In this document: piece after piece, positions 17,188 to 25,522 of the stretch
Position numbering within the stretch: position 1 is the first letter of the stretch
Layout of the letters: each line of letters begins with the position of its first letter
NCBI GenBank assembly: GCA_947488175.1
Contig: CANKYO010000014.1
Coordinates: forward strand, 1 to 64,000
Direction of reading: 5' to 3'
From: an uncultured Paracoccaceae bacterium
Lineage (GTDB): Bacteria; Pseudomonadota; Alphaproteobacteria; Rhodobacterales; Rhodobacteraceae
DNA length: 64,000 bases
Notes under the pieces: generated by a model
The model's database searches: none
The model's input: only the letters and a program-made list of their open reading frames with translations
What the model was told of the DNA's origin: nothing
Program-made: the position numbers and the translations under genes

Positions 17188-19943
17188 TGGCCCAACCTGT
17201 CGAGCAGATCAGGCACATGGACCTGATCGGATTTGTAGTTGCCGGTCAGCACATGCATGATCACGTTCACCCCGAACCGCAGTGCAATCTCGCGCTGGCG
17301 TTCACCGGCCATGCCGCGCCCGACCGGGAACATGCGCGCCCCGCTGGGTGTCACGGCCCAGGCGCGCGCCCAGTCATTGCCGCCGATGATCACCGGGGTC
17401 ACGCCGTCGTTGAGGTTGCGGAACGGCATGCCTTCGATCAGTTCGGCATCGGGTGGCGCCGCCTCGACCCAGACATCACGGCTGGCGTAACGGCCGGGGA
17501 AATCCTGCAGCAGATAGAAGGTGCGGGTCAGGACGTGGTCTGACGGGATGGGTTCAAGCGGCGGGATGTCCAGTGACCGGGCGATGGCCTGCAGCTTGCG
17601 CCCCTCGGGCGAGCCGGAGCCGAAACGGGCGGTGTCCGCATCGCGGGTATCGAACAGGATCATCCCGCCGGAGCGCAGATAGCGGTTGAGCTTGCCGTAC
17701 GCCTCGCGGCTGGGCAGGGGCTGATCGGCGGTGATGGGCCAGTAGAGGAACGGGAAGAATGCCAGTTCGTCAGTTTCGAGGTTCACGCCAAGTGGGGCGG
17801 CAGGTTCGATAGAGGTGCGCCGGAACAGGGTTTGCGAGATGCCCAAGAGGCCTGCGGCGGTGATATCGTCGGTTTCGCCGTCGCCGGTTAGCACATGGCC
17901 CAGCACAACCTCTGACGTGGCGCGGATCGCGAAATCATCGCCCGTCAACTCTTGCGCCTGCGCATCAGGCGTCATGAACAGAACCAGCGCCAGTGCGGCG
18001 GCCACGTCGGCGCGCGGGCCGCGCAACCGCCCACCCACGGCGAGCGAGGCAATCACATCCATTAGCAGGAGCAGAACCGCCCCACCCAATAGCCAGCCTT
18101 TCAGCGCGGTTTCACGGGTCACGGCCATGCCTTCGACAACGATCCGGGCGGGCCATTGGGCGGTGTTGAGCATCGTATCCTTTCCGATCACGTTGATGGC
18201 CAGTTGCCGGTCGCCGCCTGCGTAAAGGCCCGGTGGCAATTCGGGCCCCGGCGTTGCCGTGGCAAGTCGTTCGCCCGCCACACCGGGCAGGGTGCTGCCA
18301 TCATCCAGCCGCCCGTAGGCGTCGAGCACCTTGTTGGGTTGCCATGTGGTCCCTTCCAGCTCTGCCGCGTCGGGTGTGGAGGGCCGTGTCGACACCGCCA
18401 GCCGTTCCAGCATTTGCACAAAAAGGCCCGAGAGCGGTAGCGTAGACCATTCCGCATTGGCCGTCACATGGACCAGGACGATCTGTCCTTCGCCGCTGAT
18501 CTTGCGGGTCACCAGCGGGGTGCCGTCGGCCAGTTGGGCGATAACCCGGTCGGCCAGCGTCGGGTCGGGCTGGGCCATGACCTGGCTAGTCACGGTGACA
18601 TCATCGGGTATGGCAAGGCCAAAGAACGGGCTGTCGTCGCTGAACGGGGCCAGTGATTTGGGTTCCCCCCAGCTCATCGCGCCGCCCACGCTGCGCCCAC
18701 CGGATCGCAGGCGGACAGGCAGCAGCGGGTCTTCGCTGTTGCGGCCCAGATCAGAGGCGGCGAGCCGTGGTCCGGCAAAGCGCAAAAGCATCCCGCCTTT
18801 TTCGACCCAATCTTCAACGCCGCGCGCTTCAATATCGGTCAGGATCGCCACATCGGCCAGAATGATCACATCCGGGTTGGCGAGCAGGATATCCTCGAGC
18901 GCGCCGTCGATGATATCGGCGGTCGGTTCAAGTGCTTCCTGCAGATAGTAGAGCGGTGAAAGCAACTCCAGCCCTTCGCGATCTTCGCGCCCGGCGATCA
19001 GGGCGACCTCGCGCCGTTTGAGCGCATCATCGGTCAGGCTGACCGCCCCGGCAGAGCGTGTGCCGCTGATCTCGAACCGGGTGATCCGGTTGCGCAGTTC
19101 GGGCGGCAGCACCATTGCGGTTTCGGCGACAGCCTCGCCCGCTTCGAATGTCAGGGGGACCATGGCCAATTGCCGTTCCACGCCGGCGGGATCGAGACCC
19201 ACTGCCGTAACGGTGGTTTCGATCAAGTTGCCGACGGGCGTGCGGGTGGCCGAGACGAGGACTTGCCCATCCTCGAACCGCGCGGGGCGCAGACCGATAG
19301 TCTGGCGTGGGGTCTGGAACACGGTGACGGGACCGGCAGTTTCCAGCGCGGTCAGCAGGTCGTCGCGCCCTTCGTAATCTAGACCGTCGGAAATCCAGTA
19401 ACTCTCAAAACTGTCGGATTTGTCTGCGAACCATCCAGCCGGATCGGCAGGCTGCCAAGGCTGGGGCTGCAGGTTGGGCAGCCGGTTTTGCCAATCATTC
19501 GGTGCGGCAAAGGGCAGATCGCCGACGGGCAGGTCGGTCAGGCTGACCACCGCCACACGCCGGTCGGCCAGTGCGGCCTCTGTCAATAGTGTATCGACCC
19601 GGTCGATCTTGGCCTGCCAGCTATGTGCCCCGGCCCATGTGCCATCCATCACAATGACCAGATTGCCAGTGCCGGTGCGGGCGTTTTGCGGGTTCAGCAC
19701 AGGGCCTGCAAATCCGATGATCACGGCGGCAACGGCCAGCATCCGCAACAGAAGAAGCCACCATGGCGTCCGGTCGGTCTGGTTTTCGTCGTCGGTCAGG
19801 CCAAGCAGCAGTGCTACGCCGGGAAAGCGTCGCCGGATCGGGGCCGGTGGCACCGCCCGCAGCAGGATCCACAGGATCGGCAGGGCGATCAGGCCAAGCA
19901 GCAACCATGGGGCGCTGAAACCGATGGGGCCAAGTGTCCACAT
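17184..19943 (-). CDS. DUF4159 domain membrane protein with BatA-like N-terminus
   Basis: A 919-aa protein. The N-terminus (about 1-80) is the BatA-type double helix (FSAPWLLLGLIALPILWILL), followed by a VWA-like region near residue 95 in which the metal motif is degraded (MDGTWAG instead of DxSxS). A middle region (about 300-600) has alternating beta segments. Another helix is near residue 620 (GWLLGGAVLLLLMDVIASLA), and the C-terminal DUF4159 domain (about 690-915) includes FFPFLYWPIT and RSGGMILFDTRD. It overlaps both neighbours (1 and 4 bp). Homologous clusters are widespread in alphaproteobacteria, but the biochemical role is not established. Confidence 0.87.
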   Translation of the reverse strand: MWTLGPIGFSAPWLLLGLIALPILWILLRAVPPAPIRRRFPGVALLLGLTDDENQTDRTPWWLLLLRMLAVAAVIIGFAGPVLNPQNARTGTGNLVIVMDGTWAGAHSWQAKIDRVDTLLTEAALADRRVAVVSLTDLPVGDLPFAAPNDWQNRLPNLQPQPWQPADPAGWFADKSDSFESYWISDGLDYEGRDDLLTALETAGPVTVFQTPRQTIGLRPARFEDGQVLVSATRTPVGNLIETTVTAVGLDPAGVERQLAMVPLTFEAGEAVAETAMVLPPELRNRITRFEISGTRSAGAVSLTDDALKRREVALIAGREDREGLELLSPLYYLQEALEPTADIIDGALEDILLANPDVIILADVAILTDIEARGVEDWVEKGGMLLRFAGPRLAASDLGRNSEDPLLPVRLRSGGRSVGGAMSWGEPKSLAPFSDDSPFFGLAIPDDVTVTSQVMAQPDPTLADRVIAQLADGTPLVTRKISGEGQIVLVHVTANAEWSTLPLSGLFVQMLERLAVSTRPSTPDAAELEGTTWQPNKVLDAYGRLDDGSTLPGVAGERLATATPGPELPPGLYAGGDRQLAINVIGKDTMLNTAQWPARIVVEGMAVTRETALKGWLLGGAVLLLLMDVIASLAVGGRLRGPRADVAAALALVLFMTPDAQAQELTGDDFAIRATSEVVLGHVLTGDGETDDITAAGLLGISQTLFRRTSIEPAAPLGVNLETDELAFFPFLYWPITADQPLPSREAYGKLNRYLRSGGMILFDTRDADTARFGSGSPEGRKLQAIARSLDIPPLEPIPSDHVLTRTFYLLQDFPGRYASRDVWVEAAPPDAELIEGMPFRNLNDGVTPVIIGGNDWARAWAVTPSGARMFPVGRGMAGERQREIALRFGVNVIMHVLTGNYKSDQVHVPDLLDRLGQ

Positions 19944-20815
19944 CAGACGCGCCGCTCCAACGCGCCGTAGAGCCAGAGCAGTGCGGCTGCGGCACTTTCG
20001 CCAGTGTGATGGGTGCTGAATTGCCAGCCGGTGGTGCGGGCCAGATGGGCAAGCCTGTCTTTACGTTCGGCCAGCCGGTCAAGATAGCGGGTCTTGAGGT
20101 CGCCCGCCTTCAGCGTTTCGTGGCTGAGCGTCCCTGACATGCTTTCGAAGATCGTGCGCCCGTCGAATGGAAACGCCTCTTCCTGCGGGTCGAGCACCTG
20201 CAACAGCGCGCCGCGCACGCCACGGTCTGCGGCGCGCAGCAACGCGGCTTCGACCGGGGCCATGTCACCCATGAAATCACTGATGAACAGCGCGCGGGAA
20301 TGGGGCAGCATGCCTTGCGCCTCCGGTGCGCCATAGTCGGCGTCGTCCTGCGTCGAGAGAAGCTGCGCCATCTGCATCAGCTGCGCTTCACCACTGCGCG
20401 GCGGCAGGCGCAGGCCGGTCAGGCCGACACGTTCACCGCCACGAATGAGTAGGATCGCCGTTGCCATCCCCAACGTGCGGGCGCGTTGCCCCTTGGTGGG
20501 CAGGTTGTCATCAGAGCGAAATGACATTGACGCGGCCTGATCGACCCACAGGATGATCGACTGGGCAATCTGCCATTCCTTGTCTTGCACAAAGTTCGAA
20601 TCCGACCGGGCCGACCGGCGCCAGTCGATGCTGCGCGCCTCGTCATAGGGTTGCGCCGGGCGATATTGCCAGAACGTATCGCCCACACCGGCCCGGCGAC
20701 GGCCATGTTCACCCAGCAGGACAGCCGTTGCCAGATGCTCGGCCTCGGCCAGCAGCGCCGGAAGCGGCGATGCAAGCGTTTCGGCCTCGGAACGGAGGGC
20801 GAGGGGTTCTGTCAC
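19943..20815 (-). CDS. DUF58 domain protein
   Basis: A 290-aa DUF58 protein, the usual partner of MoxR ATPases. The DUF58 signature around residues 45-75 (FWQYRPAQPYDEARSIDWRR, then SARSD) is well conserved. A VWA-like strand follows with WVDQAASMSF, in which the central DxSxS serine is an alanine, so metal binding may be weakened. It overlaps the MoxR gene by 4 bp and the DUF4159 gene by 1 bp, so the four proteins are probably made together. It has no transmembrane segment, consistent with a cytoplasmic adaptor. Confidence 0.9.
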   Translation of the reverse strand: MTEPLALRSEAETLASPLPALLAEAEHLATAVLLGEHGRRRAGVGDTFWQYRPAQPYDEARSIDWRRSARSDSNFVQDKEWQIAQSIILWVDQAASMSFRSDDNLPTKGQRARTLGMATAILLIRGGERVGLTGLRLPPRSGEAQLMQMAQLLSTQDDADYGAPEAQGMLPHSRALFISDFMGDMAPVEAALLRAADRGVRGALLQVLDPQEEAFPFDGRTIFESMSGTLSHETLKAGDLKTRYLDRLAERKDRLAHLARTTGWQFSTHHTGESAAAALLWLYGALERRV

Positions 20816-21816
20816 GCAGCCGCCTCAACATGGGTGATCTGGGCGGCGACGGTGTTGATGACGTTATGGATGCTTTCGCCACGGGCGCGGGCCGCGAAAG
20901 ACAGCGCCATGCGATGTTCAAGGACCGGCACAGCCATGGCGCGCACATCTTCGGCTGAGGGGGCAAGCCGTCCTTCGAGCAGCGCCTGCGCACGCACAGT
21001 CAGCATCAATGCCTGCGCGGCGCGCGGGCCGGGGCCCCAGCTGACGCTTTGGCGGATGATGTCGGGGGCATTGTCATCCGGGCGGCAAGCGCGGACAAGA
21101 TCAAGGATCATTTCAACAATGTTTTCGCCGACCGGCATCCGGCGCAGCAGAGTTTGTGCGTCAAGCAACTCCTGAGCCGTGAACACTGCCGTGGACTGGG
21201 CATCCTCGATCCCGGTCGTGGCGATCAGGATGTCCTTTTCGGTGTCCCGGTCAGGGTAAGGCACATCGATCTGGACAAGGAAACGGTCCAATTGCGCTTC
21301 TGGCAGGGGGTAGGTGCCTTCCTGCTCGATCGGGTTTTGCGTGGCCAGCACGTGGAACGGCACACCAAGCGGATGATGCTGACCTGCGATGGTGACTTCC
21401 TTTTCCTGCATGGCCTGCAGCAGGGCGGATTGGGTCCGGGGGGAGGCGCGGTTAATCTCGTCCGCCATCAGAAGCTGGCAAAAGATCGGGCCTTCGATGA
21501 ACCGGAAAGAGCGGGAACCATCATTGGTGGTTTCCAACACTTCGGAGCCAAGAATATCGGCGGGCATCAGATCGGGAGTGAACTGGATGCGGCTGCCATC
21601 AAGACCCATCACGGTCGAAAGCGTATCGACAAGGCGGGTTTTGCCAAGGCCCGGCAGGCCGATCAGTACCGCATGGCCGCCGCAGATCAGCGCGCTGAGC
21701 GTCAGATCGACGACCCGCTGCTGGCCGATGAAACGTGCCGAAATACTTTCGCGGGCCTGGCCCAGTTTGGTGCCCAGTGCCTCGATCGAAGCGACAAGAT
21801 CGGCGTCGTTGGCCAT
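20812..21816 (-). CDS. MoxR-family AAA+ ATPase
   Basis: A 334-aa AAA+ ATPase of the MoxR family. It shows Walker A (GLPGLGKTRLVDTL) near residue 55, Walker B and sensor region LLMADEINRASPRTQSALLQ near 115, and the pre-sensor NPIEQEGTYPLPEAQLDRFL. The C-terminal lid domain contains SWGPGPRAAQALML. MoxR proteins act as chaperone-like ATPases with VWA proteins, often for maturation or envelope-stress functions. It is first in the operon and divergent from the DUF1285 gene. Confidence 0.94.
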   Translation of the reverse strand: MANDADLVASIEALGTKLGQARESISARFIGQQRVVDLTLSALICGGHAVLIGLPGLGKTRLVDTLSTVMGLDGSRIQFTPDLMPADILGSEVLETTNDGSRSFRFIEGPIFCQLLMADEINRASPRTQSALLQAMQEKEVTIAGQHHPLGVPFHVLATQNPIEQEGTYPLPEAQLDRFLVQIDVPYPDRDTEKDILIATTGIEDAQSTAVFTAQELLDAQTLLRRMPVGENIVEMILDLVRACRPDDNAPDIIRQSVSWGPGPRAAQALMLTVRAQALLEGRLAPSAEDVRAMAVPVLEHRMALSFAARARGESIHNVINTVAAQITHVEAAA

Positions 21817-21886
21817 GACATTCCTCCGGTTGGACTATATCGTCGTATACCAACAGATAATCCCGCGAACCCCAATGGCAAAAGTT

Positions 21887-22462
21887 ATGAGCACACAAAA
21901 GATTGTGACCCCGTCGGCAGAAAGCCTCGCTGCATCGGCCCGTGCCGCGAAAAAGGGCGGATTGCCGCCTGTGCATCTATGGAATCCGCCATTTTGCGGG
22001 GATCTGGATATGCGGATCGCCCGTGATGGCACGTGGTTTTATCTAGGCACGCCGATTGGCCGGGTCGAACTGGTCAAACTGTTTTCAACGATTCTGCGCA
22101 AAGACGGGGACAAGTATTTCCTGGTCACACCTGTTGAAAAGGTGGGGATCACCGTGGATGACGCCCCGTTTGTTGCCGTGGATTTCAACCCGGTGGGGGA
22201 TGGGCTGGAATTCGAAACGAATGTTGGTGACCGGATGGTCGCGGGGCCTGACCACCCGATCAGGGTTGAACGCGATCCACAAACTGGTGAGCCATCACCT
22301 TACGTGTTGGTGCGTGCCAATCTTGAGGCGCTGATCGACCGCAAGTCATTTTACCGGCTGGTCGAGATCGGCGAACATGCCGAACATGATGGCGCACAAT
22401 GGTTCGGGCTGCGATCGCGGGATGTCTTTTTTCCGATTATTCCGTCCGGCGAATTGGAGTGA
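21887..22462 (+). CDS. DUF1285 domain protein
   Basis: A 191-aa protein of the DUF1285 family. The conserved core begins GLPPVHLWNPPFCGDLDMRI and continues DGTWFYLGTPIGRVELVKLF. Two in-frame ATG codons are possible, 21875 and 21887; neither has a good ribosome site, and the shorter one is chosen because the extra four residues (MAKV) add nothing recognisable. It is divergent from the MoxR operon, an arrangement common in alphaproteobacteria. The structure of the family is known but its function is not. Confidence 0.85.
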   Translation: MSTQKIVTPSAESLAASARAAKKGGLPPVHLWNPPFCGDLDMRIARDGTWFYLGTPIGRVELVKLFSTILRKDGDKYFLVTPVEKVGITVDDAPFVAVDFNPVGDGLEFETNVGDRMVAGPDHPIRVERDPQTGEPSPYVLVRANLEALIDRKSFYRLVEIGEHAEHDGAQWFGLRSRDVFFPIIPSGELE

Positions 22463-22656
22463 ATGCAACCTCGGTAAACGGGCGCAATCCTGCCCAGGTG
22501 CAGGCTATCGAAGTGTTGATTTTCACGCATAGCGGGTATGCACAATCTGCCCAAAACTGATGTATTGTCGCACCACCAAAGAATATCGGCGAAGCAGATA
22601 TTGTGGGCTGCCCTTGGGTCACCATATCGGGCGCATACATTAAAAAAGGAGATGTT

Positions 22657-23577
22657 ATGCGACGATCACTCACCATGACTGCTATTGCAGCACTGTTCGC
22701 TGGCCCGGCATTTGCCGATGGCATCAACTATGCCCGTTTGAGTTACGATTTTACCAAGTTTGATGCCGACAGCGTTGAGACTGAGCTCGGCCTGTTGCAG
22801 GGCGGGATTGAATATCAGGCTGGCCAGTTTCTGTTTACTGGCGACGCTTTGAACATCACAGCGGATGTTGATGCCGGGGGTGTTGGCGATTCAGATACGT
22901 CATCATCAGCCTATGCCATTGCCGCCGGTTACATGTTTACACCTGAGGTTTTGGCAGGTGCTGGTGTTCTGATCGCTGACGAAGAGGGCGATGCGGAAGA
23001 CGCCGAAGGTTTCGAGCTTTTCGGACAGTATCAGACCGTAGAATTTGGTGTGGGTCTGAATGTCGCCAAGTTCGATGCTGACGAAGACAACGTGACAACG
23101 TCGCTATATGGCGAGTTTGTTGCGACACCCGGTGTTACTCTTGCCGGATTTGTGATCACCGAGTCAGAGTTTGATGGGTCCGATTTCAACCTGAGCGCGG
23201 ATTATGAGGATGGCGCCATTGCGGTGCGGGCCTTCTACAATGACTCGACCGAGGATGATGAAGGTGTCTTTGGCGTGCGTGGCCATTATGAATTCACCCC
23301 GCAACTGCGTGCTTCGGCCAGCTATGCCACCAATTTGGGCGACGACCTGCCTGACGGGTCGGTCTTTGCGATTGGCGGCGGTTACCAGATCGTCGATGGT
23401 CTGTGGGTTGATGCGAATTATGGCATTGTCGACAGCGACGAAGTATCGGGCGATATTGACCGCATTCAGGCATCACTGACCTATGAGCTTGGTGATCGCA
23501 AGCGGATTGATCGCCGTCTTGAGCAGGATGCAATCGACGACCTGCAGGTCGGCGCCGGCCTTGGTTTTTCGTTCTGA
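22657..23577 (+). CDS. Outer-membrane beta-barrel (porin-like) protein
   Basis: A 306-aa protein preceded by a strong ribosome site (AAGGAGAT) 5 bp before the chosen ATG. An 18-residue upstream extension to 22603 is rejected because it precedes the signal peptide (MRRSLTMTAIAALFAGPAFA). The mature part alternates hydrophobic and polar residues in strands (YARLSYDFTKF, GYMFTPEVLAGAGV, VRGHYEFTPQLRASASYATN), is strongly acidic in its loops, and ends in a phenylalanine (GAGLGFSF) as barrel proteins do. It is likely a small general porin or barrel; substrate unknown. A T-tailed terminator follows. Confidence 0.82.
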   Translation: MRRSLTMTAIAALFAGPAFADGINYARLSYDFTKFDADSVETELGLLQGGIEYQAGQFLFTGDALNITADVDAGGVGDSDTSSSAYAIAAGYMFTPEVLAGAGVLIADEEGDAEDAEGFELFGQYQTVEFGVGLNVAKFDADEDNVTTSLYGEFVATPGVTLAGFVITESEFDGSDFNLSADYEDGAIAVRAFYNDSTEDDEGVFGVRGHYEFTPQLRASASYATNLGDDLPDGSVFAIGGGYQIVDGLWVDANYGIVDSDEVSGDIDRIQASLTYELGDRKRIDRRLEQDAIDDLQVGAGLGFSF

Positions 23578-23601
23578 TCTTTGCTAAATGTGAACAAAGA
23601 A

Positions 23602-23628
23602 GCCCGCGCATTTGCGTGGGCTTTTTTT
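23602..23628 (+). terminator. Intrinsic terminator of the porin-like gene
   Basis: The stem GCCCGCGC / GCGTGGGC (one G-T pair) with a short loop is followed by seven T residues, 24 bp after the stop codon at 23577. Confidence 0.85.
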
Positions 23629-23694
23629 CTTTTTTCTGGGTCTCCACTGACCGTGGGCCTCTGTCAGAGGAATGAAAAAACAGCCAAAAATATC

Positions 23695-23754
23695 ATTGAC
23701 GACGTCGGGTCAATCAGATACTTTACGCGCGTAAAGAATGGTCACGGTGACCAT
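23695..23754 (+). promoter_or_regulatory. Sigma70-like promoter overlaid with three inverted repeats
   Basis: A -35 box TTGACG (23696-23701) and a -10 box TACTTT (23719-23724) are separated by exactly 17 bp. Three dyads cover the region: ATTGAC-N8-GTCAAT (23695-23714), the perfect 16-bp CTTTACGCGCGTAAAG (23721-23736), which covers the -10 end and start point, and ATGGTCAC-G-GTGACCAT (23738-23754) in the leader. The 85-aa protein starts 14 bp further on. The boxes are read directly; binding by regulators is inferred. Confidence 0.6.
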
Positions 23755-23768
23755 GTTAAGGTGGTAAT

Positions 23769-24026
23769 ATGTTAAATGGTTTTCATCGGACGGTGGCGGT
23801 GCTTGCGTCGGCTATCGTAGTTGCTGGATCGGCCAACGCGGGAGAGATCGCGCTGACGCTGACCAGCAGCGACATCACAATCAGCGGCGAATTCGTGGGC
23901 TTCAAGGATGCAGCCTATATCATTCGCACAAGTTCCGGCGAACTGCATATTCCGGCGATCCATGTCAGTTGCGAAGGCGCGGACTGCCTGAACATCCTGA
24001 CGGATGCAGACAGGGTCAGCGGGTAG
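23769..24026 (+). CDS. Small periplasmic protein, stand-alone copy of the orphan TRAP N-terminal domain
   Basis: An 85-aa protein with a signal peptide (residues 1-25, ending AGSANA) and a mature domain of about 60 residues. An AAGGTGG ribosome site is close upstream. The mature sequence has pattern EIALTLTSSDITISGEFVGF, YIIRT, and the cysteine pair CEGADC. It aligns along its length with the N-terminal domain of the TRAP-like protein at 13600-14826, sharing the GE(F/L)xxF core, the YxIxT segment and both cysteines, which could form a disulfide in the periplasm. Similar domains, as I recall, occur in front of other periplasmic proteins in this bacterial family. Function is unknown. Confidence 0.8.
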   Translation: MLNGFHRTVAVLASAIVVAGSANAGEIALTLTSSDITISGEFVGFKDAAYIIRTSSGELHIPAIHVSCEGADCLNILTDADRVSG

Positions 24027-24045
24027 CGCGCTGACCGGGCGGAAC

Positions 24046-24065
24046 CGGGGCGTAGGACCGCCCCG
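24046..24065. terminator. Hairpin between convergent genes
   Basis: A perfect 7-bp stem (CGGGGCG / CGCCCCG) with a 6-nt loop lies between the stops of the 85-aa protein gene and the YHS gene. No T run is present on either side, so termination is plausible but not proven. Confidence 0.4.
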
Positions 24066-24080
24066 ATCCACCAGTGACGG

Positions 24081-24542
24081 TTATTCCAGAACCATGGGCC
24101 AGTTGGCATTGGCAGAGGCAATGCGCCCGGGGATGTCGCCTTCCCAACGCCGCTGGATGCGGCGTGAATAGTTCAGGTAAAGCTTGTCATCGACAATCCG
24201 CCACGCCTCTGGCGTGGTGGAAGCCGTATAGCCTTCGCTGACCGCCCAGGCGCAGTATCCGCCGTATTGCGGCGCATATTTTTCCGGATCGGCGGCAAAG
24301 GTGGCGCGGTTTTCTTCGCTGGAAAACCGCCATGTCGCGCCCATCCAGTCATGGGTGATGGCAGGGTCGCCCGCGACCGGCTGGTTTTCGGTGAAATAGG
24401 CGACCGGATCGGTGCCGTCGATGGCAATCCCGTCTTCGGCATAGATGGCCGGGGTACTGTCGGCCCGCACAAAGGTGGTGGACAAGGCGACCAGCGGCAA
24501 TGTGGCCGAGAGGGTCAGGATTTGGCGGCGGTTCAGTTGCAT
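24081..24542 (-). CDS. Secreted YHS-domain protein
   Basis: A 153-aa protein with an N-terminal leader containing NRRQIL followed by a hydrophobic stretch, suggestive of Tat or Sec export. The YHS domain spans about residues 45-100 (GIAIDGTDPVAYF, ATWRFSSEENRATFAADPEKYAPQYGGYCAWAVSEG). YHS domains are associated with metal (copper or heavy-metal) proteins, but secreted single-domain versions like this one have no settled role. An inverted repeat, TGGCGTC-N8-GACGCCA, lies 16-37 bp upstream of its start. Confidence 0.88.
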   Translation of the reverse strand: MQLNRRQILTLSATLPLVALSTTFVRADSTPAIYAEDGIAIDGTDPVAYFTENQPVAGDPAITHDWMGATWRFSSEENRATFAADPEKYAPQYGGYCAWAVSEGYTASTTPEAWRIVDDKLYLNYSRRIQRRWEGDIPGRIASANANWPMVLE

Positions 24543-24557
24543 GATGTGGCTCCGTCA

Positions 24558-24579
24558 TGGCGTCTTTGCTTTGACGCCA
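24558..24579. promoter_or_regulatory. Inverted repeat upstream of the YHS gene
   Basis: Perfect 7-bp arms TGGCGTC and GACGCCA are separated by 8 bp, 16-37 bp before the start codon of the minus-strand YHS gene. It could be an operator or a leader hairpin. Confidence 0.4.
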
Positions 24580-24637
24580 ACATAGACAGGGCGGATCAAA
24601 ACGCGAGACGGGTCACCGACAGTTTATAAATGTGTCA

Positions 24638-25375
24638 TCAGGTACGCGCGGGCCTGCGTGCGCTTTTGACGTTCCGTGGCATCTTTTTAACACCGTAGGC
24701 CTTGCGCGCGGTGACCAGACGCAGATCCTCGGGGTCCATGCCCATGGACAGGATCGTGTCGCGGTCATAGCGGGCGCGGGCGGTTTCTGGATCGTGTGGC
24801 GTGCCGAGCAGCCGGTCGATCCAGCCCATGCCAAAGCTGACATGGAAGGTCGCGTGATGATCCTGGAAATGATGTGCCAGATGGGACCGGGTGATGCGTT
24901 GGCCGAACCAGCCTTTCTTGATGTTCAGGTGGGCCAGCGTGTGGCAGTATTCATAGAACGCAAAGGCGCTGACCGAGCCGGCAAAGAGCGCCACAAACGA
25001 CCATAGCGCGGCGGCCGCAAGCCCTACAAAGGGCAACAGGATCAGCGTGTGGATCGCGACAGAGATCAGGCCGAACCGCACCGGATACCAATGATCATCG
25101 CCGGAAAAGAACTCTGCATCCGATGGAAATTCATGATGGCCGATATGGCTGCGGTACAACTGGTTGAAGATGCCCTGTTCCGTCGGTGGTTCCCGGTGCA
25201 GCAGGAACCGGTGCATCGCGTATTCCACAAAGAACTGCATGATGCCGCCGTAAAGGATCGCCAGCAGCAGCCAAGGTGTGAAGAAGGCAAACAGGCATCC
25301 CATGGCCGCGAGCCAAAGCGGGAAAAGCCGTTGCAGGCTGCCCATATGCATCAGGACGCGCAAGGTGGGGATCAT
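24638..25375 (-). CDS. Fatty-acid hydroxylase / sterol-desaturase superfamily membrane protein
   Basis: A 245-aa di-iron membrane enzyme family member with about four hydrophobic segments. The histidine clusters are visible: HRFLLH near residue 55, SHIGHHEF near 82, HTLAH near 155, and HLAHHFQDHH near 178, together forming the di-iron ligand set. The chosen ATG has a weak TGGAG site; the frame continues ten residues upstream to 25405. Enzymes of this group oxidise lipids, carotenoids or sterols. No lipid-biosynthesis genes are adjacent, so the substrate is open. Confidence 0.85.
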   Translation of the reverse strand: MIPTLRVLMHMGSLQRLFPLWLAAMGCLFAFFTPWLLLAILYGGIMQFFVEYAMHRFLLHREPPTEQGIFNQLYRSHIGHHEFPSDAEFFSGDDHWYPVRFGLISVAIHTLILLPFVGLAAAALWSFVALFAGSVSAFAFYEYCHTLAHLNIKKGWFGQRITRSHLAHHFQDHHATFHVSFGMGWIDRLLGTPHDPETARARYDRDTILSMGMDPEDLRLVTARKAYGVKKMPRNVKSARRPART

Positions 25376-25522
25376 GATAAGGCTCCATCGAGTTTGCCGA
25401 TGCAATGATGCAAATGACGTTTGCGTCAGGCAAGGGCGACGCTACGTCAACTATCCCGGCAACATCCGCTTGGCAGCGCACAACCATCGCGGTATGGCTA
25501 CCCGAAAACAAGGGGGATCGGG

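Noticed and set aside
19943-21816. Methanol-oxidation or Bat aerotolerance operon because of the MoxR/DUF58 genes
   Set aside because: No methanol dehydrogenase or batBCDE genes follow. The DUF4159 partner and divergent DUF1285 identify the separate alphaproteobacterial cluster.
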